DNA of 64,000 bases from Cephalopachus bancanus (lineage: Eukaryota > Chordata > Mammalia > Primates > Tarsiidae). The notes under the pieces were generated by a model that was not told the origin of the DNA, ran no database searches, and worked only from the letters and a program-made list of their open reading frames with translations. Location: the NCBI GenBank assembly GCA_027257055.1, contig JAPVLO010000179.1, positions 2,480,001-2,544,000 on the forward strand. Reading direction: 5' to 3'. Both the position numbers and the translations under genes were made by a program. Shown here one piece after another: positions 1 to 13,200 of the stretch. The stretch's first letter is position 1. Each line of letters opens with the position of its first letter.

Positions 1-123
1 GAGTCGCAGGGAGCTCGGAGTTGCCATTCAGGCCTTTTTCTTAGAATTTTCACACAGTTATTACTTGATGTAACAGCACAAGCTGTTCTTCCGCCAGCTT
101 TGATGAATGTCCTAAGTACTCTT

Positions 124-154
<31 letters not shown>

Positions 155-156
155 TT
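124..156. repeat. (TTTA)n microsatellite
   Basis: About eight TTTA units. This is the expanded tail of the antisense SINE that begins at 157. Confidence 0.9.
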
Positions 157-293
157 TGAGTTGGAGTCTCACTCTGTCGCCCAGACCGGAGTGCAGTGGC
201 CGCTCCCGGCCTCCGCAGCCTTGACCTGCTGGGCTCCGGCGATCCTTCCACCTCAGCCTTCCAAGTAGCCGGAATTACAGGCATGCGCGTTTG
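157..293 (-). mobile_element. Alu-type SINE, right arm only (antisense)
   Basis: Starts GAGTTGGAGTCTCACTCTGT (complement of the SINE 3' end) and stops at gcatgcgcg in the linker-side part of the right arm. Head-to-head with the full sense copy that follows. Confidence 0.9.
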
Positions 294-294
294 A

Positions 295-586
295 GCCGGG
301 CTCAGTGGCTCAGCCTGTAATCCCGCGCCTTTGGGAGGCTGAGGTGAGTAGATTGCCTGAGCCCGCGGGTTCGAGACCCGCCCGGGCAGCGAGACCTCAT
401 CTCCACAATAAATCAAAAAATCAGCCGGGCGTGGTAGCGCATGCCTGTCATTCCGGCTACTTGGAAGGCTGAGGTGGAAGGATCGCTGGAGCCCAGCAGG
501 CGAGGCTGCGGTGGCCGGGAGCGTCCACTGCACTCCAGTCTGGGCAACCGAGTGAGACTCCAACTCAAAAAAAAAAAAAAAAAAAA
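295..586 (+). mobile_element. Alu-type SINE, young subfamily, full dimer
   Basis: Starts agccgggctcagtggctcag, carries the CCCGCGCCTTTGGG left arm, B-box-like GGTTCGAGACC, linker AATAAATCAAAAAATCAG and a 20-A tail. Confidence 0.95.
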
Positions 587-587
587 T

Positions 588-1671
588 TTTGAAAACAATG
601 TACACTTCCACCAGCAATACACAGGAAGGTTAAGTTGACATCTTTTTTGTTGTTGGGCATAATTTTTGACATTGTTGCTTGATTTGTTAAGTGAAAAAGA
701 AAGAGTAGCCTACGCTTGGATGAGGTTTGGAGAGAGGACGAGTAATCTAATTACTAGAATACAAGGGCCTGGCAGAACCCCGAGAGAACCAGGAACTAGA
801 GGAATCAGAAGAGGGCCAGGTCCCAGGAAATGGGGTGTGAGAAGTTGTCTGTGGAGCCCCTCCTCTGTGTCAGTGAGATAATCCAGTTGGAGAAACCAAG
901 TCCCAGAGAATCCAAGGAATTTGCCCATGTCAAACTCCAGGACAGTATGAACCCTCACCACAAACCTAACTCTGTCTAACTCCAAGCACTATTATTTTCC
1001 AACTCAGAACAGAAAGAAGTACCTGTTGAGATCCAGTCCCTAAAAAACAGGCGGATAGAATTGAACAGTCAGGCCTTCCTTTCCGGGGCAGGAAAATGCG
1101 ATCACAAGACTAGTGTAGGAGCGAGGCAGGGTGGGGGTAACTCTGGAGGCAAGGGAGCGTAGCTGCTGTTGGCAGGGATCCGGGAGGCAGGGGGCATCAT
1201 CTTGGTGAACCACGTTCCTGAAAGGAGTGCTGCAGCCCCGTGTCTGCAAACTGAGGCTGTTCGTCTGTGCTCCTCTTGGGTGCTTCCATGCTGGTCTTCC
1301 CAGGACCCGTCCATGCTGGAGGCGGTCCCCCAGGCCTGGCTGGGCTCTGCTCTGCTCCCTGACCTCCTTAACTCCCCTGCCTCTGGGAAAACATATAAAC
1401 CTCCTGCACTTGATTCCAGCCACCCCCACCCACATCACACCACACCTGCTGCACTCGTGTCCAGCTCATCCCTGACCCTCGACCCCTCTGGCCTCTCCCA
1501 AGCTGCCTGCCCACCACACAGGGTTTGTCATGCCCTATTTGATCCCTTCCTCCCTCAGTGGCACATCTGAGGGTCTGTTAAGGATAGAGATTCCCAGAGC
1601 CGTCCTGGAGACCCCAGGGGGTCATTTTGTGGGGCCATCCCCTCCCACTGTTACTCTTTCGTGCTCAGTTC
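588..1671. other. intron stretch, nothing recognised
   Basis: Unique-looking intronic DNA, C-rich around 1250-1530. No upstream LAMA3 exon could be supported; open frames here show no laminin-like wording. Confidence 0.6.
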
Positions 1672-1790
1672 ATTCATTCATTCAACAAAATGGATTGAGC
1701 CCCAGGTGACAGGCATGGTGCTAGGAGTTGGGGACACAAAGGCGAAGAGTAGAGCCTTTTTTGCCTGCTGAGAACTTCGGTCTGACTCAG
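1672..1790 (-). mobile_element. L2 LINE 3' end fragment (antisense)
   Basis: ttcattcattcattcaacaa followed by caggcatggtgctaggagtt is the complement of the L2 3' terminus. Old and degenerate. Confidence 0.7.
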
Positions 1791-2394
1791 GAAAGTTCAT
1801 TTTCTGAATATGCATTTGATGGGAGGGGAAGAGTCCCCTGGGTACCCTGACACTCCCCACTGGCTAGGGTTTCACTGGGGATCTTCTGGTTCTATATGGA
1901 ACACAGTTATTAATAAGATTACTGATCTCTCTCTTTAATTTGCAAAAGACCTTTCATTTTTAAAAGTTAAGAATTTAAAATTTGTTCTCTGGCCTTCACT
2001 GTCTGATTTTACATAGATAATTCCTGTATATATGCCATTTCAAATTGCATGGATAATTTTAGGAATTATCTGCTTTTTAATTATAATTTTTAGAAAATTG
2101 TTGGTTTATACTGAAGAATGGCACTCATGTGTGAGAACATTTAGCAGACAAACCAGTTGCTTTCTGTGCTTGTGCTGGGGTCCCCAAGACCACAATAATT
2201 TTTAGAGTGTTGCTGGGATGCTCAGGAGGCAACATACATTTGATTGTACCTATGGCTAAGATTTATTAACCATGAGCCTCCAGATCAGGCAAAAAGGACA
2301 CTGCGAAGTCTGGAAGAATCCATGGGGGCAGCTATACGTTCAAAATTGATTTAAATAAGCAATTTGATAGCATATTTATCTATTTAAGAAATTG
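1791..2394. other. intron stretch, nothing recognised
   Basis: AT-rich intronic sequence; no repeat or coding signal identified. Confidence 0.5.
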
Positions 2395-2636
2395 GAAGCC
2401 ATGTGTGGTGGCTCACGCCTGTAATTCCAACACTTTGGGAGACTGAGGCGAGAGGATTGTCTGATCCCAGGGTGCGGTAGTGCATGCCAGTAGTTCCAGC
2501 TACTTGGAAGGTTGAGGCAGAAGGATCACCTGAGTCCAGCAGGTCAAGGCTTTGGTAGCCATGAGCATGCCACTGCACTCCAACCTGGGCAGCAGAGTGA
2601 GACTGACTCAAACAAACAAACAAACAAACAAACGAG
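2395..2636 (+). mobile_element. Alu-type SINE with internal deletion (sense)
   Basis: Left-arm start catgtgtggtggctcacgcc, jumps near 2468 into the right arm, and ends in a (CAAA)n tail. Tail-to-tail with the next SINE. Confidence 0.85.
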
Positions 2637-2650
2637 AAATTGAAAGAAAC

Positions 2651-3390
<740 letters not shown>

Positions 3391-3672
3391 TGGCCGGGCT
3401 TGGTGGCTCATCCCAGCATTTTGGGAGGCTGAGGCGAGTGGATTGCCTGAGCCTGCGGGTTCGAGACCAGCCCGGGCAATTTGGCGAGACCTCATCTAGA
3501 CAATAAATAAAAAATTAGCCAGGCATGGTAGCGCACATCTGTAGTTCCAACTACTTGGAAGGCTGAGGCGGTAGGATTGCCAGAGTCCAGCAGGTCGACG
3601 CTGGGGTGGCCATGAGTGTGCTGCTGCACTCCAGCCTGAGCAACAGAGTGAGACTCCAATAACAACAAAAAA
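3391..3672 (+). mobile_element. Alu-type SINE (sense)
   Basis: Full dimer flanked by an imperfect target-site duplication (agacatgaaga / agacacgaagc). Confidence 0.93.
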
Positions 3673-4073
3673 GACACGAAGCTTTGAAAGCTTCAGGACC
3701 TACACCTACTCATTGTCATCACCAACCAGCTTTACTTAGACTCAGGAGATGAGATGGCAGTGTGCCTGTCCATGCAAGCAAGCTGTGGTAGATGGAACAC
3801 AAGCATCACTGTACACGTGTATAAGGACTCTTTGCTTTGAGGCATGAATAAATGTAAGTGAGATACTCCACTAAAAAAAAAAATAGTTGATTAATCTGTC
3901 CTGTCTATGGCTCTTTTAGAAAAAAATCTTTCCATTCTTAAGAATTTAGGATGTATCACTTGCGATTTCAAGAAGGGACTAGGTATGAATATGTAAAACT
4001 TCCTTCCTCTGCTATTTCAGATATGAATTTTCTTGTGCATTTGCTTACCATGTGAACCACTCTTGTTTATCAG
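3673..4073. other. end of intron before E1
   Basis: No repeat recognised; ends in the E1 acceptor. A short A-run lies at 3873-3883. Confidence 0.5.
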
Positions 4074-4284
4074 AGCTGCTGAGGACCTCCTGGCACAAAT
4101 TCAGAAGAATTATCAGATGCCACAGGAACAGTTGGAGGTGTTAAAAAAAGCAGCAGACCGCCTCCTTTCAAAGCACAACAGCGAGCTGAGAGAGGCCGAA
4201 GCGCTCGTGAGGGAAGCCGAGGCAAAGATGCAGGAAAGCAGTCACCTGCTGCTCATGGTCAATGCCAACCTGAGAGAATTCAGG
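4074..4284 (+). CDS. LAMA3: LAMA3 exon E1 (coiled coil)
   Basis: Acceptor ttgtttatcag, donor gtgagt. It enters on the third base of a codon and ends on a whole codon. Encodes about 70 residues beginning [19 protein letters not shown] and ending [10 protein letters not shown], with dense Leu/Glu/Lys heptads of the laminin coiled coil. An alternative acceptor AG two bases downstream would shift the start; the chosen one fits the phase best, but the preceding exon is outside the window and cannot confirm it. Confidence 0.93.
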
Positions 4285-7200
4285 GTGAGTCTGACACTGC
4301 TTGCCTTCGCAGTTAGCGTTGGTAACCAGAGTCTCCAATGTCAACAGTAAACACAGAGCCCCTTGCACTGACTTCTGAACACAGCATTAAGCACCAAAGT
4401 TCAGGAGTAGACTTGCTTTTTTTCTGAGTTGGAGTCTCACTCCATCGCCCAGGCTAGGGCGCAGTGGCACGTTCACGGCCACCCCAGCGTCGACCTGCTG
4501 AGCTCTGGCGATCCTTCTGCCTCAGCCTTCCTAGTAGCTGGAACTACAGGTGTGCGCTACCACGCATGGCTAATTTTTTTTATTTATTTATTGTAGAGAC
4601 GATGTCTCACCAAGTTGCCCAGGATGGTCTCGAACCCATGGGCTCAGGCAGTCCTCTCACCTTGGCCTCCCAAAGTGCTGGGATTACAGGCTTGAGCCAC
4701 CGCGCCCAACCTGGACTTGCTTTTAAGAAGCATCCTTAAAAGGCGATTTCCGTTGCAGGATACAAATCTGCATGTTCAAGAAGAACAAAATCTGACCTCA
4801 GAGCTAATTGCCAAAGGAAGAGGACTGATAGATGCTGCCACTGCACAAACAAATGCTGCACGAAATGCTCTAGCCGTAAGTTACAAGTCAGCACAGCTAC
4901 CGTACAGTTTCCAGAGAGTCTTCACACACGGCATCTATATGCGCATGTCAGATAGTAAATAGATGCATTTGTATTTACAATCTTAATTTCTCCACATAGC
5001 AATTAGAGCATCATCAGAATGAGCTACTTCTATGGGCTGCCAAAATCAGGCACCACGTAGACGATCTGGTCATGCACATGTCTCAAAGGAGAGCTCTCGA
5101 TCTGGTCTACAGAGCCGAGGATCACGCTGCTAAGTTCCAAAGACTAGCAGGAATTCTGGACAGGTGAGACCACACCCTTGTGGGGATTCTAGAGGTCGCA
5201 ACCCATTGATCAGAGCAAAGAAGGGAAGATCTATTGAAGGCAGTGAGGAGTTACTCTTCTTCCTTTGTGTAAAAATGAGCACTCCTGTTTTATTTACGTG
5301 GCAAGTCGGATTTCCTCTTGTCTGCTAGCATAATTTACCATTGGCGGAAATGTTTAGGAAAACTGCAGATGGAACTGGACAGGAATTAAAACAAATAGTT
5401 TGCTATATTATGAAGCCATCAAGCCTTTTTTTAAGCACTACTGAGGGCTCAGGGCTCTGGGAAATTGTGGTTGCATGTGAGACTTAACGAGGTTGTTACT
5501 TGCTTTATAAATCTTGCCTTTGGAGAGTTTATGATTTGGGTAGAGAATGTCACTGCCCACACTCTATCTATAAAAATGGGCATCTCTTTTCCAAACTCTG
5601 AAAGATACCATCCCCAATCATCTTCCATTGCCTGAAGGCTACCATTGTAATACAAATATCTTAACTTGTATTTTTTGGAGTATTGTTAAATATGTACTCA
5701 ACTTGTAAAAAGTGCTGTAAACAAGAAGCACAACTTTAGGCCAGTGGTTTCAAACTTGTCTGCATATTGGAATAACCTGGGGACCTTCAGAAGATACTGA
5801 TTCCTTTATCTCCTTGTCCACCTCCCCCAAAGAGTGTGACTTCATTGGTTTTGGTCTGGGATGTCCCCGGAGCTTTGTGATTTTTTTTAAATCCCCAGGT
5901 GATTTTAATGTGTGGCAAATGTGGGAACTGGGGTTTTAGGACTTATCAGTGATTTACACAATACTGTGAGTTAATTGGTAAATTCATTTCTTTAAAACCT
6001 ACTATAAGTGATGAGTGGAAAAAGTCTGAACCCACTGGGACTGTGTGTTTTTGTGTGTAGGTGTGTTCTGTGGATGGAGAAAGAAGTGCCTCCCCATATT
6101 TGAAAATCTGACATAAAAGATTAGCTCATGCAACAAAAGCAATTAAAAATAATATAAGGTAGAATCTTGCGTAAATGTTGTGCTAAATTGAGTACCGCTG
6201 CCTCCATGCACCATAGGAATCAGTCATGGAAAATAGCAGCAGATACTTGGTTATTGCCTTTTCATTGTCTTTCTTCATTTCCCCAAAGAGAAAAAGGTAA
6301 TTCTGACTCTGTACATGGTTAGAACAAAATCTTTATTATTTAGTATACGAGTAGTAAAAGCAATTTGGTATGATGCACAAACTTAAATAACATTATTCTC
6401 TTTTATTTATAAATCACTGAATTTTGCCAATCAAATAGTAACCAGCAATAACTGCTAATATCTGGTCTGGGAATCACCTGATTCAATAACCTTGGAAAGA
6501 AAATGAAGTGAATTACTCAGCAGGCTAAGATGTGTCAATTGCCAGATTTCATTTTCAAGATAGAAAGAGCTGGATGAGATTGTGCCATTACCAGCTACCA
6601 AGTTCCTAAGTGATTTGTCCACTTGTTAGAATGAATGGAGTTCAGCTGATTGAAATATTATCTGATCCTCCCCCAAAATCTCTAGTGAATTTCATAAAGT
6701 TGATGTATGAAATTTGAGGAATAAGATTCAGTATCCTTATGTGTGCTTAGGGAAGCATTTTGGAAATGAATATTTTGTGTTGCAGGGTGACTATAACTAA
6801 CGCACGCATGCAGTGTAGCACCGGCCAGACACAGAGGGTTGGAACAGAGATCAGATTATGTTGAGGCTGATGGGAAATGATGAATGTGGTCTAAAGGAAA
6901 AAACAGCAATAATCTCTTCTTTGGTACTGATCAAATAGCAACTCCGAGTGTTACTGTGACAGTGTGGCTACTGCTTCTCAAAAATTGCTTTTGAAGTTAG
7001 AGGGAACCTATCTAAAGGTTGTATTCCTTGCTGCTGATACTTTTCTGAGAGGAAAGAAACTAGGAGACTTTCAAGTATAGTAGGCACGTGTAATTTTCAT
7101 GAGTGAATCTATTTGATTTAGTTAATCACATTTCCACCTATGCTGATTTGATAGTGGCCTTAAAGATGTCAGGCATGTGTCCCTGAATGCAACCAGCGCG

Positions 7201-10200
7201 GCCCATGTCCATGCCAACATTCGGAGCCTGATTGAAGAATCAGAGAAACTGGCAAAAGACACTCACAGGACTCTAACTGAGATGAGCCTGGTAAGAAAAA
7301 CCTGTGGGCTTCTTTTTCTGGGCACGACAGGAAATTGTTTGAGCAAAGCCTCAATGGCTCAAATTTATGCTTACTGGCATTCTCTTCTGGTAGAATCTAT
7401 TTATCTTTATGTCATGTGATAGGTGTTTTAATTTCTTAAGGTCATAAATACTTCTTGACACAGACTAGGAACTAGTGTTGTAGAGATGAGGAAAATCTTA
7501 CATTTTCTTACAATAAAAATGATAATACTTCCTGATGGCTACTTGAACCTGTTTTCTTTTTTCTTTTTTTTTGAATTGGAGTCTCACTCTATCCCCTAGG
7601 CTGGAGTGCAGTGGCACACTCATGGCCACCGCAGATTTGACCTGCTGGGCTTAGGTGATCCTTCTGCCTCTGCCTTCTAAGTAGCTGGGACTACAGGCAC
7701 ATGCCACCACGCCCACCTTATTTATTGATTTATTGTAGAGATGAGGTCTCGCCAAGTTGCCCAGGCTGGTCTCGAACCCCTGGTCTCAGGCAACCCTCTT
7801 GCCTCCTCCTCCCAAACTGCTGGGATTACAGGAGTGAGCCACTGTGCCCGGCTGAAGCATTTTTCTTTACCTATGGTAAAAATCTTATTTAATGGTTGGT
7901 TTCCTTCCTACATACTTAAAAATGTCTTTGTGTTCTTTCACCTTAACCTTTCTGCATACCTGGTACCTGGTACCTAGTTGACTTTCTTCCCGGGCACTTT
8001 GCTGGGGGCTACTCTGATGGAGTTGCTTCCTCCATCCCTGGCAGGACTCCCCTCAGCCCTCTAGTCACCATGTTTAAGTCGTTCTGTTTTCCAGTTCCCA
8101 GAATCCTTTGTTTCTAATGGGAAAGTGGCTCTGCAGCGCAGTTCCAATTTTCTAAAAGAAGCCAAAGACCTCAGAGGAAAGCATCAAGGTCAGTTTGGAT
8201 CAAGGACTGTGTGGATGGGAGAGTGAATGTGAGCCCCTTCCTGAGTGTCCTCGAAGAATATTCTCCTTTCCTGGAGCAACGTGAAGCACAGCATTTCTTG
8301 TCACATTAGTATTCCAGTTTCCTACCATGCAAACATCTTATAATTTAAAATTTGATTTTATTATACAGTCCTCTCTGTCTTCTGTCCTTCCTTTATTATA
8401 CAGTCCTCTCTGTCTTTAAGTCTTCCTTGATGATCAAGTCCTCTGCTCATTGCCATAGCTTGGAGCTTTCACTGTTCTTTATAGCTTCTGTTGGGTTATC
8501 TCTCTGATTGCATGTGTTCCTTTATTTGTCTCACTATTTCACAGTTTCTCGAAGAGATGTGTTATGTTTTATATGTCTTCTACCTTTCTCATAGGACTAA
8601 TGTCATGTTGGATTCATGGTAGGTTTTCATATAATAATTATTTCATTAAATAATAACAGATTTATGAATTTTTCAAAAAATACCTGGGTAGTTTAGTTTG
8701 TTCTAAGAGTTGCATTTCTTTCTTCTCTTCTCTTTTCTTCTTTTCATCAGAGTCTTACTCTGTCACCCAGGCTGGAGTGCTGTGGCACAGTCATGGCTAC
8801 TGCAGCCTCAACCTACTGGACTCAGGCAATCCTTCTGCCTCAGCCTTCCAAAGAACTGGTACTACAGACACATACCATTATGCCTGTCTAATTTTTTGAT
8901 TTATTGTAGAGATGAGGTCTCACCAAGTTGCCCTGGCTTGTCTTGAATCCCTGGACTCAGGCAGTCCTCCTGCCTCAGCCTCCCAAAATGCTAGGATTAT
9001 AGGCATGGGCCACCACACCCAACTTTGTCCTAAGAGTTTCGAGAAGCAATTATTTGGTATATGTAAAAGCTATCCAATGACCATAACACAAAATGGCCAC
9101 AGAATCTGTTATATAAGATGATATATATGAAGTAGGCATACAATTTTTTGTAGCAAATAGCATGCTTTCTACCTTAATGTATTCTTAGATACCAAAAATA
9201 TCAAGACTTCTCCTATAGGAGTAATTACTGGACCATACACAGAGCTCATTCCCTTTACAGACTACTTCCAAGTCCAGCACCACAGCCCTCCACAGCTGTC
9301 TGAACCAAGAGCTTGGATATGTGCATACTTTTTTTTTTTTTACTTCTCTGTGAGTGACACAATTTAGAATTTATGTTGTCATTTCACAGTGCAGAAAATG
9401 CATAATGCTCCATCATAAAGCATTAAGCACAAACTCTGCATCAATGTTGATGGGTGGTAGTTTCAGTTCACAGAGCTTTAAGTACTTCATAGACCTTGAA
9501 ATTGTGAACTTTCTGGCAATTAACATTTTGTGTTTTAAACATGAGTTCAAAATCCAAATGTGATTGTGTGTCATTAACAGAAATTTTAAAGGCAAAAGCT
9601 TGGATCCAACTTAAGAATGTGGTTAAACTGAGTCCCAGTTGGGTGACCAGAAGGGAATAGAAAGATGCATAGGATTGGCAGGGATACAGGTGAGAGACTG
9701 AGAAACACTCTTATCAAAGGAGGCCGCCTTTTGTTTACAACCCAGAGAAGAAAGGTGGTCAAGATTCAGACATGGATTAGAATTCAGTGCATCTGATTAA
9801 GACCACGTGATTTAAACACAGTTCTTCATCATTGAGCTCTAATAACATTAACCAGGAAATTTAAGGAGAAATATTAGTGAGAAAGTGAACAAGCAAAGTA
9901 GAAAAAAAAACAATCAAGTCAACTAAAAATATACTCTTAATTTCTATATTGAATGGTACTTAGTCTTGCTGGAAAAAATTTTACTTTTTTTTCTTGAGTC
10001 GAAGTTTCACTCTGTCACCCAGGCTGGAGGGCAGTGGCATGCTCACAGCCACCGCAGCCTCGACCTGCTGGGTTCAGGCAATCCTTCTGCCTCAGGTTTC
10101 CAATTAGCTGGGACTACAGGCACATGCTACCATGCCCAGCTAATTTTTTGTAGAGACCATGTCTCACCAAGTCACCTGGGCTAGTTTTGAACCCCTGGGC

Positions 10201-13200
10201 TCAGGCAATCCCAAAGTGCTGGTATTGACCTTGGCCTCCCAAAGTGCTAGGATTACAGGTGTGAGCCATCGTGCCTGGCCTAACTTTCAATATTGAAAGT
10301 CTCTTTATTACTGATTCCGTAGATGGGTCAGAAGTGGTGGCTAACCTAAATGGAAACCTTTCCCCCCCTTTCAATAGGTATTACACTGGAACTAAGTGAA
10401 CTGAGAAATATGGCAAATAGATTTCAAGAAAATGCTGATAAAATTACCAGGCAGACCAGTGAAACGCTCTTGATACTTAAAGCAATTCCTGAAGGTAAGT
10501 AGAAAGACGTTTCTTGATCCAAGAGCCCTAGCTCAAAAATGAGACTGTGGTTGATAAAGTTTTTACTTGCAAAGAATATGATTGGGAAATGAAGATTTCT
10601 GTTTTTTCACATTTGCATTGAAATACTACAATTATATTCTTAAAAACAGAAACTTTATACAACCGTCTTAATTGCTTATTTAGGAAATAGGCTTGATATG
10701 TCACTCAGATGAAAGAAGCGTCATTTAATGAGGTCAGCAGGTAAACAAGTGAGAATGCTCTTTACCTGCCTTAAGGGAAAATGCCAGATTCATTATAAAT
10801 GTGGCAAGTTAGAGAATTCTTGCTCAGTCATTCTCCTTCATGAAGCAATAAAGCATTCTAAAATAGGCCCACTAGTCACCTTGATACTGATGGTTTGGAA
10901 ATGCGGTATTCACGAAAATTATAAATAGGATAATTTTTTTTAAAGTTGTAATACAAATGAGTTGTACTGTGGTGAATTATTTACATCACCTCAAACTTCT
11001 CTATTCTTTGTTTATTTTTTTATTTATTTTGAGGTGGCATCTCACTCTATTGCCCGGGCTGGAGTGCAGTGACACACTCACAGTCACACCAGCGTCGACC
11101 TGCTGGGCTCCAGCAATCCTTCCACCTCAACCTTCCAAGATGTTGAAACTGCAGACACGTGCTACCATGCCTGGCTAATTTTTTAAAATTTATTGTAGAG
11201 AAGAGGTCTCACCAAGTTGCCTGGGTTGGTCTTGAACCCAAGGGCTCAGGCAATCCACTAGCCTCGGCCTCCCAAAGTGCGGAGATTACAGGCTGAGCCA
11301 CCAAGCCCGGCCTTCTCTATTCTTAATAAGAATTTTTTGAAAAAGTTTTACTGCATGGTCAAGCTTGTCTCCATAGTCATTCTGTCTGCAATTTTCATTG
11401 TGCAGGGGAAACTGGGCATGAGTACATCGGGCTTACTTCTTACCTTGACTCAATGGAGATTTTCTGATCTGGTAGTTTTTTAAGGAACAATATGTCATAT
11501 TTTGATTAAATGGTTAATAACTTTTTATTTGGAATTAATTTCAAACTTACAGAAAAGTTGTAAAAAGAGCAAAAAATCCATCTCTGTACCCTTTATCCAG
11601 CTTCCTCTACTGTTAGTGGTTTGCCGATTTTGTGTTTAAACTTTAAAAACAAATAATAGTGCCTTTAAAAAAATTCCTCACCCAAATTTTCTGTAGTAAC
11701 TGAATTCTAGTTGACCTCAAGTGCCTGTGCAGTCTTTGTTCTGCTGTTATTTCTAGCAGTCAGCTGATTCTATGGGCAAATACAGTAAGTTCCCTACATA
11801 TGAACGAGTTTCATTCCAAGAGGGTGTTCCTAAGTCCAGTTTGTTCATAAGCCCAACAAAGTTAACCTAGGTACCCAGCTAGCAAGATTGGCTATACCGT
11901 ACCAGCTATATCAGAGTTGCTTTTACATCTGTTTCCGGACATCCTGGCTTGAAATAAAGATACTGTACTCCTGTGCTCTCTACAATGCTGTACAGTAAAG
12001 TACACAAAAATACAACCACTTATAAAGTTTGCACACAAGTGATAATGTATGCCAGACATGTGAACTAACTTACGTGATTGGACTTGCAAACACCTGTTCA
12101 CATCTTTGAGAGCTTGCCACTTGAAGATTCACTTGTAGGGGACTTACTGTACCTTTCCCCCAGCTTAGGACATCTCCACCTCAACTGCGTACTTGACTTT
12201 CAAAACCTTCTAATCCAGACATGAAATGATGTGGAGAACATGTTTAATGATGATGAAAAAGGGTGATAGAAAAGGGCCCAAATAGGAAAATTTCACTTAT
12301 TAACATCTAAGATGCCAATCATGTAGTGATTAACTGTTGCTTTTGTGATCTCACTGTGTATTGAAATCATATCCCAGATAATTATTACCAAAAAATATTT
12401 TATTTTCATATTTATTACTCCTAAAAAGAGGTAGTGGAGCATATGAGATGCAGTTAATTTTGCCATTAAAAACAAGAAGCCCTGTAAGCCACTGACCAGT
12501 GCCCAAAAGAAAAACACACACACACAAAAACGAGAAATTTCAGTTTGTGTTCAACACGCTATAAAATGACCGTAATGGGCTTCTGTGTAAGATTGCATTA
12601 GTAGTAGTTTTATTCTTCTCTCTGTGTATAAGTGCCCGAGTACATGTCTATAAATACGTTTATTTCAGGTGTGAGAGACAAAGGAAGCAAAACCAAAGAG
12701 CTGGCCACATCTGCAAATCAGAGTGCAGTGAATACACTGAAGGATGTCGTGGGACTGAGCCAGAAGCTACTGAACACCTCCACTAGCCTGTCCAGAGTCA
12801 ATGCCACCTTACGAGAGACTAACCAGCTTCTGCACGCCTCCACCATGACCAGTATGTCAGTGCCCTTCCTTCCAGTCATGAAAGTCAGCATCCTGCATAC
12901 TCCTAAAGAGTAAAAGTGTGCCGACATCTGGATTTGCATGTCTAAAGAAAGAGAGGGCCTTGGACAATGTGTGCTATGGCACCTTTTTCATATAGTTACC
13001 CAGATTACACCCATTTGGTTCTTAGAATATCCTGTTTTGTTCAGTGTATTAGTAATGGACAACTGATTATCTCATTTTTCCCCCACCCCACCCCAACTTT
13101 CTTGCCACCCCTTGCCTCCTTGTGTTTGTCAGCTCTGTTAGCTGGAAGAAAAGTTAAAGACGTGGAAACACAAGCCAACCTTTTATTTGATCGGTTGAAG

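Noticed and set aside
144..617. 157-codon open frame on the - strand, and many similar frames with [14 protein letters not shown] wording across the window
   Set aside because: These are translations of antisense or sense Alu-type SINEs ([21 protein letters not shown] and similar), not genes.
1040..1570. Overlapping 130-codon open frames upstream of E1, considered as a missed LAMA3 exon
   Set aside because: No coiled-coil or laminin wording, no phase-compatible splice sites joining E1.
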